Of a stretch of DNA of 64,000 nucleotides, positions 42,874-52,363 are shown one piece after another; positions within the stretch are counted from its first letter, which is position 1; every line of letters begins with the position of its first letter. The position numbers and the translations under genes are program-made. This stretch comes from Gambelia wislizenii (taxonomy: Eukaryota > Chordata > Lepidosauria > Squamata > Crotaphytidae), in contig JAUMIR010000015.1 of NCBI GenBank assembly GCA_030847615.1, forward strand, positions 7,209,501 to 7,273,500, in the 5' to 3' direction. The notes under the pieces were generated by a model. That model did no database searches, was not told where the DNA came from, and worked only from the letters and a program-made list of their open reading frames with translations.

Positions 42874-43290
42874 ATGTCTTGTGGAATCCCAGTCTGTGGA
42901 CCCTCTTGCAGCATTCCATCCTGTGCTTCCGCCCCTGTGGTACCACTTGGGCCTTGTGGTGTTGGTTCTGGATTCGGATATGGTGGCTATGGAGGCTTTG
43001 GCAGTGCTGGAGCACCAGCAAGCAGCCTTGGGATCCTTTCTGGGGCCCATGTTTCCTGTCTCAACCAGCTCCCACCCTCTGAACTAGTGGTCCAGCCACC
43101 TGCAGCTGTTCTTACCATCCCTGGAGCCATCCTCACTTCCAGCTGTGAGCCATTGGCCGTAGGAGGGTACAGTCCCTGCTCTTCAGGATATGGCTATGGT
43201 CTGGGTTCTTCAGGGTACCTTGGAAGTGGTCTCAGAGGTGGCATTTGCCGGCCAAGGCGCAAGTTTAGCATCTGTGGATCTCCTTGCTAA
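42874..43290 (+). CDS. Corneous beta-protein (beta-keratin), gene 2
   Basis: Small structural protein of reptile cornified epidermis. The 138-residue product begins MSCGIPVCGPSC, the usual beta-keratin head, with Cys 3, 8, 12, 17 and 28. A Gly/Tyr/Phe-rich segment (GYGGYGGFG) covers about 35-44. The core box covers about 60-96 (NQLPPSELVVQPP, LTIPGAILTSSC, EPLAVGGYSP). A Gly-Tyr tail covers 105-123, and a basic Cys-rich end (CRPRRKFSICGSPC) closes it. Eleven cysteines in all. The ATG at 42874 is chosen because it follows a clear splice acceptor by 14 nt and fits the family start. It shares the core with gene 1 but differs at the head (no AFFSQY) and has a shorter Gly-rich segment, so they are separate paralogs. 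Promoter, exon 1 and poly(A) signal are all visible. It should be intact and expressed in epidermis. Confidence 0.96.
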   Translation: MSCGIPVCGPSCSIPSCASAPVVPLGPCGVGSGFGYGGYGGFGSAGAPASSLGILSGAHVSCLNQLPPSELVVQPPAAVLTIPGAILTSSCEPLAVGGYSPCSSGYGYGLGSSGYLGSGLRGGICRPRRKFSICGSPC

Positions 43291-43656
43291 ACACAAGGAA
43301 GCTGGAACCAACTAGGATTTGACCACTGCGATAGGATCATTCGACAAAGCTTATGGACTGGTCCTTCAGAAGTGCTGAGAACTTGTAGTTCTGACTGAAG
43401 ACTGTCAAAACAGGGAGGCCTCAGCACCTCTGAAAGTCAGGTTGATTTATGTCTTACTCTGTTCTTTCCCTGAAATGTATGTTTACGTCTGCTGTGCCTC
43501 ATTACACCTATGCAATTGTGTCTTGTTAACATCATGAGCTGAACAATTCCAGGTAGGGCTTTTCCTACTCCTCTGCACAAAGAGGAAGAACAAAAAAAGT
43601 GATGTTCAGCTGGAACTTGTGATGGGTCTTTTTGTTTGCATGCTTCAAAAACAAGC

Positions 43657-43662
43657 AATAAA
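43657..43662 (+). promoter_or_regulatory. Polyadenylation signal of keratin gene 2
   Basis: AATAAA 367 nt after the stop codon, followed by CTTCC and T/C-rich sequence with TCTGTCTCTCTGG downstream. Cleavage is expected near 43680. Confidence 0.78.
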
Positions 43663-43699
43663 TCTTCCTTGCATCTCAGTCTTCTGTCTCTCTGGTTTG

Positions 43700-44067
43700 G
43701 GGGAAGAGGGTACATAGCTCAGAGGTAAGAGCACATGCTTTTGTGATACTGTTTCTTTATTCAGTGACATTTTCTTTTTAAGTGGACAAGGCATCTAGAC
43801 AGATAGACATTTTAAGTGAAATGAAAATAAAAATGGAAAACTATCACGTAGCATTTAACACAACAAAAACAAATACAAAACATGTATCCTTAGACCCCCC
43901 TCCCTCTCCCACCCACCCCCACATAAAATTGATTTCCGACCTCTCTCTGCTCACTTTTCTAATTTTTCATAATTTTTCTCCTCCTTTTCCATATAACTTT
44001 TATTTCAATCCTTCACATATATTTTCTTCTAAATTATATATCAATATATCAATCTATATTATCATCT
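43700..44067 (-). mobile_element. Mixed remnants: tRNA-like SINE head, L1-like 3' sequence
   Basis: TACATAGCTCAGAGGTAAGA (43710-43729) looks like the A box of a tRNA-derived SINE. After it, A/T-rich sequence (TTTTATTCAGTGACATTTTC onwards) resembles the reverse of an L1 3' end and seems to continue after the CR1 at 44451-44705. Weak. Confidence 0.35.
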
Positions 44068-44450
44068 ATAATGGAAAAAAGACGGTTAAGAGGCGATATG
44101 ATAGCCCTGTTTAAGTATTTGAAGGGATGTCATGCTGAGGATGGAGCAGGCTTGTTTTCTGCTGCTCCAGAGACTGGAACACAGAGCAATGGGTGCAAGC
44201 TCCAGGAACAGAGATTCCACCTCAACATGAGGACGAACTTTTTGACAGTCAGAGCTGTTAGGCAGTGGAACACACTCCCTCGGAGCGTGGTGGGGTCTCC
44301 TTCCTTGGAGGTCTTTAAACAGAGGCTGGATGGCCATCTGTCGGGGATGCTTTGATCAAGATTTCCTGCGTGGCAGGGGGGTTGGACTGGATGGCCCTCG
44401 TGGTCTCTTCCAACTCTGCAATTCTATGATTCTATGATTATATGATCTAT
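44068..44450 (+). mobile_element. CR1 LINE, short 5'-truncated, young (copy j)
   Basis: Begins in the EKRRLRGDMIALFKYLKGCH block. The frame stays open to LEVFKQRLDGHLSGML (44071-44355), and the octamer tail follows at 44421-44444. Very close in sequence to copy b. No flanking duplication is visible. Confidence 0.93.
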
Positions 44451-44706
44451 GTTATCAAGATTCATAAACATCTCTCTCAAATCACATTATACATCATATT
44501 ACTAATAACTGACTAATTAAATATCAAATCCCATGGTGGTAATATTTCCATTTTCTTTTTTAACATACTCTATGAATGGTCCTCATTTTTAAAATAATTT
44601 TCAATTGAATTATTCCTCACTAAGTTTGAGAGTTTATCCTAAAGGAAATTCCATAACTTTTTCAATCCAATCCTGGTATATTGGAATGTCATTGGTTTTC
44701 CACTTA
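44451..44706 (-). mobile_element. L1-like fragment flanking CR1 copy j
   Basis: The reverse strand includes AAAACCAATGACATTCCAAT and ATACCAGGATTGGATTGAAA, similar in style to the 3' part of L1 ORF2. It lies between CR1 copies j and k. No open frame. Confidence 0.35.
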
Positions 44707-46600
44707 GAATCATAAAGTTGGAAGAGACCTCAAGGGCCATCCAGTCCAACCCGCTGCCATGCAGGAATACACAATCAAATCATTCCCTACAGATGTCCGT
44801 CCATCCTCTGTTTAAAAACCTCCAAAGAAGGAGACTCCACCATACTACAAGCCAGTGTATTCCACTTCTGTACATCTCTTACTCTCACGAAGTTCTTCCT
44901 GATATTAGGTAGAATCTCTTTTCCTGTAGTTTAAATCCATTGCTCCATGTCCTAGTCCCTGGAGCAGAAGAAAACAAGCTTGTCTCATCCTTAGTATGAA
45001 ATCCCTCCAAATATTTAAACATGGCTATCATGTCACCTCTCAACCTTCTCTTCTCCAGACTAAACATGCTCAGCTCCCTAAGCCATTCCTCATAGGTCAT
45101 GGCTTCCAGACCTCCCACTATCCTGGTCGCCAGCTTCTCAATATCCTTCTTGAATTGTGGTGCCCAGAACTGGACACAGTATTCCAGGTGAGGTCTGACC
45201 AAAGCAGAATACAGTGGCACTATTACTTCCCTTGATCTAGACACTATACTCCTACTAATGCAGCCCAGAATCACGTTGGCCTTTTTAGCTGCTGCATCAC
45301 ACTGCTGACTCATGTTCAGCTTGTGGTCCACCAAGACTCCTATATCCTTTTTGCATGTACTGCTCTCAAGCCATGTGTCACCCATCCTATATTTGTGCAT
45401 TTCATTTTTAGTGCCCAAATGTAGTATCCTAAATGTCTTCCTGTTGAAATTCATTTTAATATTGGCCCAGCTTTCTAATCTGTTGACGTCATTTTGGATT
45501 CCGATCCTGTCCTCTGGGGTATTAGCTACCCCTCCTAATTTGGTGTCATCTGCAAGCTTGATAAGCATACCCTCTATTGCCTCATCCAAGTCATTGATAA
45601 AGATGTTGAATAGCACTGGGCCCAGGACAGAACCTTGTGGCACTCCACTGGTCACTTTTCTCCAGTATAAAAAGGAGCCATTGGTGACTACCCTTTGAGT
45701 TCAGTTAGTCAACCAATAACAAATCCACCTAACACTTGCATTGTCTAGCTCACAGGTTACTAACTTTTTTTGCAAAATTATCATTGTCAAAAGCCTTACT
45801 GAAATCAAGATACACAGTATCCACTCTGTTCCCTTCATCTATCAAGTTTGTAACTCTTTTAAAAAAAGAGATGAGATTAGTCTGGCATGATTTGTTTTTG
45901 AGAAATCCATGTTGACTTTTTGTGATCATGGCCTTCCTTTCTAAGTGCTAACAGACTGTCTGTTTAATGATCTGCTGTAAAATCTTTCCTAGTATTGATG
46001 TCAGGCTGACTGCATGGTAAGTATTTGGGTCTTCTTTTTCTCCCTTTTTAAAGATGGGGACAACATTTGCCCTCTTCCAGTCTGGTGGGACCTCTCCTAT
46101 TCTCCAGGAATTCTCAAAGATCATTGACAGTGGTTCTGAGATTACTTCTTCAAATTCTTTTAATACCCTTGGATGAAGTTCATCTGGCCCGGGAGTCTTG
46201 AACTCATTTATACTGGCCAGGTATTCCTGAACTACCTCTTTACCAATTCTGTGCTGTATTTTCCCTACTGCATCATCTGCTCCATCTTCCCCAGGTTGAG
46301 CACTGTTCCGCCTTTGGGAGAAGACTGAAGCAAAGAAAGTATTAAGTAGTTCTGCCTTTTCTCTGTCCCCTGTTAGCCTTTTGCCATCTTCTCCCCGCAG
46401 CGGCCCAACCATTTCCTTGTTCTTCCTTTTACTATAGAAATAACCCAAAAAGCCCTTTTTATTGTTTTTAACCTCTCTAGGAAGCCTGAGCTCCGGCTGA
46501 GCTTTGGCTTTTCTGACTTTCCCCCTACATGAGCTGGTTATTTGTTTGAATTCTTCTTTGGTGATTTCTCCCCTTTTCCATTTCTTGTACACTTCCTTTT

Positions 46601-46922
46601 GTGTGTGTGTGTGTGTGTGGAAGAATAAAGGGATTTATTTCTTCAGTGCATGCAAACATAAAATGTAGTTTGGCTAACGTTAATTTATGGGCTTAGTTGT
46701 AAAATACATGTGCATAGTACAGCACTCATTCTTGGATCCCATGAGAGGCAATGTTTGCATACCAAGTATGACTTTAAGAAAAGATGGCACATTAATTGTG
46801 TGTAGAAGTTTTTTAAAAGTATTTGGAAAAGTTCCAAGATCTGATTCTGCTTTTGTGAGCTGTTCCTCCATCCCAGCAACATTATTTCCAACCATTTTAA
46901 CAAAGGCCTCCAATTTGTCAAT

Positions 46923-46964
<42 letters not shown>

Positions 46965-46986
46965 TTTCTATATATATTTCTATATA
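46601..46986 (-). pseudogene. BLOC1S4: Retrocopy (processed pseudogene) of BLOC1S4
   Basis: BLOC1S4 (cappuccino) is a subunit of BLOC-1, which sorts cargo to melanosomes and other lysosome-related organelles. On the minus strand the insert encodes IDKLEAFVKMVGNNVAGMEE, then QLTKAESDLGTFPNTFKKLL and HTINVPSF. This strongly resembles the carboxy-terminal coiled-coil of BLOC1S4, then diverges after a frameshift. A poly(A) signal (AATAAA, at 46634-46639 on the complement) and a (CA)n run (46601-46619) end it. The 19-bp TTCTTGTACACTTCCTTTT flanks it at 46582-46600 and 46987-47005, a LINE-type target duplication. The 5' end is truncated, with a (TA)n run at 46926-46965. Not functional. The name rests on remembered family sequence. 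Confidence 0.75.
46926..46965. repeat. (TA)n microsatellite
   Basis: About twenty TA units at the 5' junction of the BLOC1S4 retrocopy. Confidence 0.95.
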
Positions 46987-47886
46987 TTCTTGTACACTTC
47001 CTTTTTAAGTTTTAGCTCGGTTGAGAGTTCTTTTGACATCCATCCTGGTTTCTTTAGACACCTCCCCTTTTTCCTCCTGATGTACCTTCAGTATCTCACT
47101 TTTTAATAACACCCATCCTTCACGAACTCCTTTATCTTTTAGTATTTCTGACCATGAGATCACTCTCAGTATTTCCCTAAGTTTTCTGAAGTCAGCTTTC
47201 TTAAAGTCTAGAAGGCATGTTTGACTATGCTTGGCTTCCCCTTTCCTCTGTTTAACAATCTCCAGCAGAACATGGTCACTCCACCCTAAGGATCCTGCAG
47301 CTTCAAAACCATTAACAAGGTCATCCCCATTGGTTAGGATCAGATCTAAAATAGATGATCTCCTTGTTGCCTCTTACACTTTCTGGACAATAAAATTGTC
47401 TGCAAGGCAAGTGAGGAATTTGTTGGACCTTAAATTCTTGGCAGAGTTGGACTTCCAACAAATATCAAGATAGTTGAAATCCCCATTACTACTACATCTC
47501 TCCTTTCTGAATGTGCAGTCATCTGTTCAAGGAATGCATCATCCAAGTTGTCAGTTTGGCTTGGAGTTCTGTAGTAGTCCCCCACAAATGACATCCCTGC
47601 TGTTTCTCTTCCCCTTGATTTTTACCCAGATGCTCTCAGCCTGGCTCCCAGGATTTAAGTCATGGATATGTTCACAGGTGTACACATCCTTACCATATAA
47701 TGGTGCTCCTCTTCCCTTCCTGTTGGATATATTTTTCTGAAATTGCCAAACCCCTCTATTCGTACATTTCAATCATGAGACTCATCCCACCAGGCTTCAG
47801 TGATACCTATCATGTCATATTTGTTTTGCTGTGCTAAGAGTTCAAGTTCATCCTGTTTATTTACTATGCTCTGTACATTCGTATAG

Positions 47887-49786
47887 AGAATAATAATAAT
47901 AATAATAATAATCCCACCCCTCTGTTAAAACAGTTGGGGCAGCTTACAAAAATTAAAATACCATTACAGATTAAAATCCCCAAACGCCACCCACCCCACC
48001 CACCCCCATAGAAAGACATTAAACCAAAATACATTAAAACAACTGATCTAAAATCACATTAAAATAATAAATAATAAATAAGCATCAGACTAAAAAGGGC
48101 CAGGAGCTCCTGAGGCTGGGAACTAATTAGGAAAGGCCTGCCGAAAGAGATCCGTCTTTAGTGCTTTTTTAAAGCTACTCAGGCTCATCATCTGACAGAT
48201 CTTGTTCGACAGGCCATTCCACAATTTGGGGGCGATAACCAAAAAGGCCCTCTGGGAGATTGCAGACAGCCTAGATTTTTGTGGCTGAAGCAAATTCCTC
48301 CCAGAGGACCGGAGTGCACGGGGAGGATTATATGGGAGGAGGCGGTTCCGAAGATAAGTTGGACCCAAGCCATTTAGGGCTTTAAAGGTAATAACAACAT
48401 CTTATACTGGGCCTGGAAACTGATAGGCAGAAAGTTGAGAGATTTTAATACTGGAGTTATATGGTCTCTCTGAGATATTTCTGAGACCACTCTGGCTGCC
48501 ATATTTTGTACTAACTGAAGTTTCCGGACCAAGCATGAGGGTAGCCCCATGTAGAGTGCATTGCAGAAATCTAGACGAGAGGTTACCAGCACGTGCACCA
48601 CAGTCTCGAGGTCCTTTACTTCCAGGAAAAGACGCAGCTGGTGTATCAGCCGAAGCTGATAACAGATGCTCCTGACCATCGCATTCACCTGACTATTCAT
48701 CTGAAGTGATGAATCAAGGAGCACCCCTAGACTGCTAACACAGTCCTTAACAGAGAGCGTGACCCCATCCAGGACTGGAGGTTGCAACCCAACTCCTGGT
48801 TTTGGGGCCGCTACCGTGAGCACCTCCATTTTATCCGGATTTGATCTCAATCTGTTTTTCCTCATCCAGCCCATTACTGGTTTAAGACAATCATTAAGAG
48901 GAGAGATGCCATCGGAATTCGAGACCAACGATCGGGACAAGGAGAAATAGATCTGGGTGTCATCAGCGTACTGATAACACCCAGCCCCATAACTCTGAAT
49001 AATCTTACCCAGCAGCTTCATATAGATGTTAAACAACATCAGGGACAGGATGGTGCCTTGAGGAATGTCACAAGTAAGCTCCTTTCTGCTGGAGCAGCTG
49101 TCCCCAAGCAGCACCCTCTGGGACCTGCCTGAGAGGAAGGACCAGAACCACTGGAGTGCAGTGCCTCTGATTTCTAACTGCCTCAGGTGATCCAAGAGGA
49201 TGCTATGATCTATCGTATCAAAAGCTGCTGAGAGGTCCAAAAGCACCAACAGGGTCACACTACCCCTGTTGATGCTTAGACGCAGGTCATCTGTCAAAGC
49301 AACCATGGCAGTCTCAACTCCAAATCCTGTCCTAAAGCCAGTTTGAAATGGATGTAGATAATCGGTTTCATCCAAGACCACTTGGAGTTGAAGCGCAACT
49401 GCCCTCTCGATCATGTTGCTCAAGAATGGTAACATAGAAACCAGCCTATAGTTGTTCATGTCCAGGCAGTCTAGGGAAGGTTTTTTCAGGAGCGGCCTAA
49501 TCGCCACTTCCTTTAAACAGGATGGAACAAACCCTTCTCTGAGGGATGCATTGATGATGTCCCTAAGGAACACCATCAAGGCACCCCCCCTGGATTTACA
49601 GCCATTGAAGGGCAAGGATTGAGAGGGCAGGTCATCTTCCTCACCCTACCAAGTAGCTTGTCCACGTCCTCGGTACTCACGGATTGAAATTGATCCAGTA
49701 AACTTACATCAACATAGTTGCTGGACACCTCATCAATTGTTTCTGTCAAAATACTGAGAAACTCAGAGAAATCTGAGACCATGGGT
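47887..49786 (-). mobile_element. L2-like non-LTR retrotransposon inside CR1 k
   Basis: Inserted between the CR1 ORF2 and ORF1 parts. The 3' end is an (AAT)n tail (47890-47911) preceded by an A-rich UTR. The reverse transcriptase frame and the RAFLVIAPKLWNGL carboxy end lie upstream. It starts, on its own strand, near 49786 in the middle of the protein (VSSNYVDVSLLDQF), so it is 5'-truncated. Confidence 0.85.
48123..49782 (-). pseudogene. L2-like reverse transcriptase, one long frame
   Basis: 413 open codons (49615-48374) contain the RT blocks LDLSAAFDTIDHSILLDHL, IPQGTILSLMLFNIYMKLL and the catalytic QYADDTQIYFS. The thumb and carboxy part follow (SLGVLLDSSL, VTSRLDFCNALYMGLPS, LVQNMAARV, HITPVLKSLNFLPISFQ). 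A second frame (48368-48123) continues with GPTYLRNRLLPY and LRSSGRNLL. A frameshift also precedes the long frame (49782-49576). The endonuclease is missing. The catalytic Asp pair is kept, yet the copy cannot move because of truncation. Confidence 0.85.
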
Positions 49787-50733
49787 CATTTCCCCTATCT
49801 GCCTTTTAAAGGGTTTATTCCTCCCATTATTCGGTTGTTGTTTTATTTGCCTTGTTCTCTGTACATTTGGGCTATTATCTCTAGCACTCAATGAACTCCT
49901 GCCTTCAAGAGTACTGTCTCCCTCCCCCATACAACTCAGTTTAAAACCCTCCTGATAAGATCTTTCACTCTTCCCAAAAACATTCCTACCAGCACCTGTG
50001 AGGTGCAGCCCATCTCTTGCCAGAAATCCACTTTTCTGAAACCCCACCCCATGGTCCAGGAAGCCAAATTGTTCCTGGTGGCACCATCTGTGTAGCCAGT
50101 TGTTCACCTCCACTATTCTTCCTTCCCTTCCTGGGCCATGCTCTTCAACTGGAAGGACAGACGAAAGTACTATTTGTGTATCCAGGTTCTTCAGCTTCCT
50201 ACCCAAAGACTCATAATCCCCTGTGATTTTCTGGAGGCTATACCTTGCAGTATCATTGGTTCCCACATGGACAAAAAGGAAGGGATAATGGTCAGAACAC
50301 TTGATAAGTCTTGTCAGTCTCTCTGTTACATTTGAATTTTTGCCCCAGGTAGACATCATACCTCCCAAGACATTTTGTCAGGCCTGCAGACTTCTGCTTC
50401 TCTTCCTCGCAACAGGGAATCCTATACCACCCACCTCCTCCTTCGAGTCTTGACAGAGGCCACTTCATGTCCTGGATCTCCCAAGGTTTCCTGTATGTTC
50501 CCTGAGGCCTGGCACTACTGCTCTTCCTCTTCTTCTTTTGAAAGAGTGAGAACTTCAAATTGATTCTGTAGCTTCAAGCTTGTTGAAGGAGCCCTGGCCT
50601 TTCTACTTCTCTGTGTCACATTCCCCCAAGTGTTCATTTCCTGTGCATGGGTAATGGCCTCCCTGTTGTGTTCTACTTCCAGGATGGTCTTCTCCACTCT
50701 TTCCAAGAAAAATTCTTGCTCCCTAATATTCAA
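49787..50733 (-). pseudogene. CR1 copy k ORF1 with esterase-like domain, broken
   Basis: A 201-codon frame (50368-49763) contains FLFVHVGTNDTARYS, LSSVLPVEEHG, NNWLHRWCHQEQFGFLDHG and LARDGLHLTGAGRNVFG. These are the blocks of the SGNH/GDSL esterase domain in CR1 ORF1: Gly-Thr-Asn-Asp as block III, and Asp-Gly-Leu-His-Leu with the catalytic Asp and His. Upstream frames (50558-50292 and 50733-50515) hold the amino part with NQFEVLTLSKEEEEEQ and a Cys-containing CCEEEKQKSAG segment. Frameshifts separate them. Confidence 0.8.
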
Positions 50734-50997
50734 AAGAATAGATACCCTGTCCTCAAGGTACTTGATCTTCCCTTTCAGCAGGGCTACTAACTTTCACTTG
50801 CTGTTAATATAGTTCCCCATCTCCTAGAATCAGAGAATTGTAGAATTGGAAGACACCACGAGGGCCATCCAGTCCAACCCCATTCTGCCATACAGGAATC
50901 ACAATCAAAGGATCCCTGACAGATGGCAATCCAGCCTCTGTTTAAAGACCTCCAAGGAAGGAGACCCCACCACGCTCTGGGGGAGTGTGTTCCACTG

Positions 50998-52014
50998 CTA
51001 AACAGCTCTTACTGTCAAAAAGTTCCTCCTAATCTTGAGGTGGAATCTCTGTTCCTGGAGCTTGCATCCATTGTTCCATGCTCTAGTCTCTGGAGCAGCA
51101 GAAAATAAGCCTGCTCTATCCTCAATGTGACACCCCTTCAAATACTTAAACAGGGCTATCATATCGCCTCTTAACTGTCTTTTTTCCAGGCTAAACACAC
51201 CCAGCTCCATAAGTCTCTCCTCATAAGGCATCGTTTCCAGACCTTTCACCATTTTAGTCGCCCTTCTCTGTACATGCTCCAATTTGTCAATATCTTTTTT
51301 GAATTTTGGTGTGCAGAACTGGAAACAATATTCCAGGAGAGGCCTGACCAAGGTAGAATAGAGTGGCACTATGACTTCCCTTGATCTAGGCACTATACTT
51401 CTATTGATGCAGCCCAAAATTGCATTGGCCTTTTTAGCTGCTGCATCACACTGTTGACTCATGTTCAACTTGTGGTCCACTAGGGCTCCTAGATCCCTTT
51501 TGCACGTAGTCTCGTTCAGCCAGGTCTCCTCAATCCTATATCTATGCATTTCATTTTTCCGCCCTAAGTGCAGTACCTTACATTTCTCCATATTGAATTT
51601 CATTTTGTTAGCTTTGGCCCAGCTCTCCAGTCTATCCAGGTCATTTTGAATTTTGATCCTATCCTCTAGGGTATTAACTACTCCTCATAATTTGGTGTCA
51701 TTTGCAAATTTGATAATTATGCCCCTAATTCCATCATCCAAGTCATTGATAAAGATGTTGAATATCACTGCGCCCAGGACAGATCCTTGTGGCACCCCAC
51801 TGGACACATCTTTCCAAGAGGAAGAGGAGCCACTGCTGAGCACCCTTTGTGTTCGACCAGTCAACCAATTACAAATCCATTTAACAGTTAACTTGTCTAG
51901 CCCACATTTTACAAGCTTGTTTGCAAGAATGTCATGGCGAACCTTGTCAAAGGCCTTACTGAAATCAAGGTATTCGATATCCACAGAGTTCCCTTCATCT
52001 ACAAAGCTGGTCAT
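50998..52014 (-). pseudogene. CR1 copy l ORF2 carboxy half
   Basis: Two frames: 52014-51685 with [20 protein letters not shown] and [20 protein letters not shown], and 51603-50998 with the carboxy domain (QFWAPQF-like [20 protein letters not shown]). The catalytic block reads KFANDTKL, so the second metal-binding Asp of the A/Y-x-D-D motif is changed to Asn. Dead. Confidence 0.85.
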
Positions 52015-52052
52015 TTTATTTAAAAAAAAAGAGTGAGATCAGATTAGTCTGG

Positions 52053-52122
52053 CAGGGGGTTGGACTGGATGGCCCTCGTGGTCTCTTCCAACTCTGCAAT
52101 TCTATGATTCTATGATTCTATG
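52053..52122 (+). mobile_element. 70-bp CR1 3' tail inserted in opposite orientation
   Basis: GGGGGTTGGACTGGATGGCC ... CAACTCTGCAATTCTATGAT with three octamers sits in the minus-strand CR1 l, between TCTGGCA and CTTGTTTC. Copy c has TCTGGCATGACTTGTTTC there. TGGCA at the left and TGA at the right are shared by insert and target. Confidence 0.85.
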
Positions 52123-52363
52123 ACTTGTTTCTTTGAAACCCATGTTGAATTTTTTTTGTTTTTTTGTTTTTTAATAATAATTTTATTAATTTTTAAAATA
52201 AAAAACATACAATTACTACATAAAACTTAACAAACATATATAACAGTGATTCCCTCCACTGAGGGACTTCCCTTTACATTCCTCCCTCTTTCCAAAAACC
52301 CTTTGTTTTCAACTCAGGCTTGCTTCCTCTCCCCTTTATTAATACAAATTCTAAAAATTTATT

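Larger units (their letters stand above)
44885..47880 (-). pseudogene. CR1 copy k ORF2, broken
   Basis: Readable pieces on the minus strand. Endonuclease scraps (GRGAPLYGKDVYTCEHIHDL at 47772-47551) come first. The RT start with ISEPLSMIFENSWRIGEVPP and a YHAVSLTSILGKILQQIIKQ fingers region follows (46592-45948). The palm [20 protein letters not shown] with KLADDTKLGG and the carboxy domain are at 45655-44885. Stops and frameshifts throughout, plus the retrocopy at 46601-46986. Confidence 0.85.
44707..50822 (-). mobile_element. CR1 LINE with ORF1 and ORF2, nested-in (copy k)
   Basis: A diverged CR1 extends from its 3' end (ATCATAAAGTTGGAAGAGAC at 44707) through ORF2 (to about 47880). After the L2-like insertion (47881-49786) it continues into ORF1 (49787-50733). 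A BLOC1S4 retrocopy (46601-46986) splits ORF2. The 5' end is cut by CR1 copy l at 50823. Once the inserts are removed it is the most complete CR1 of the window. Confidence 0.85.

Noticed and set aside
43708..43747. tRNA gene (TAGCTCAGAGGTAAGAGCA)
   Set aside because: Only an A-box-like stretch is present. No anticodon arm, B box or acceptor pairing, so it is at best a SINE head.
46680..46913. Functional BLOC1S4 gene
   Set aside because: Only the carboxy end is present, with a frameshift, a 19-bp duplication and a position inside a CR1. It is a dead retrocopy.
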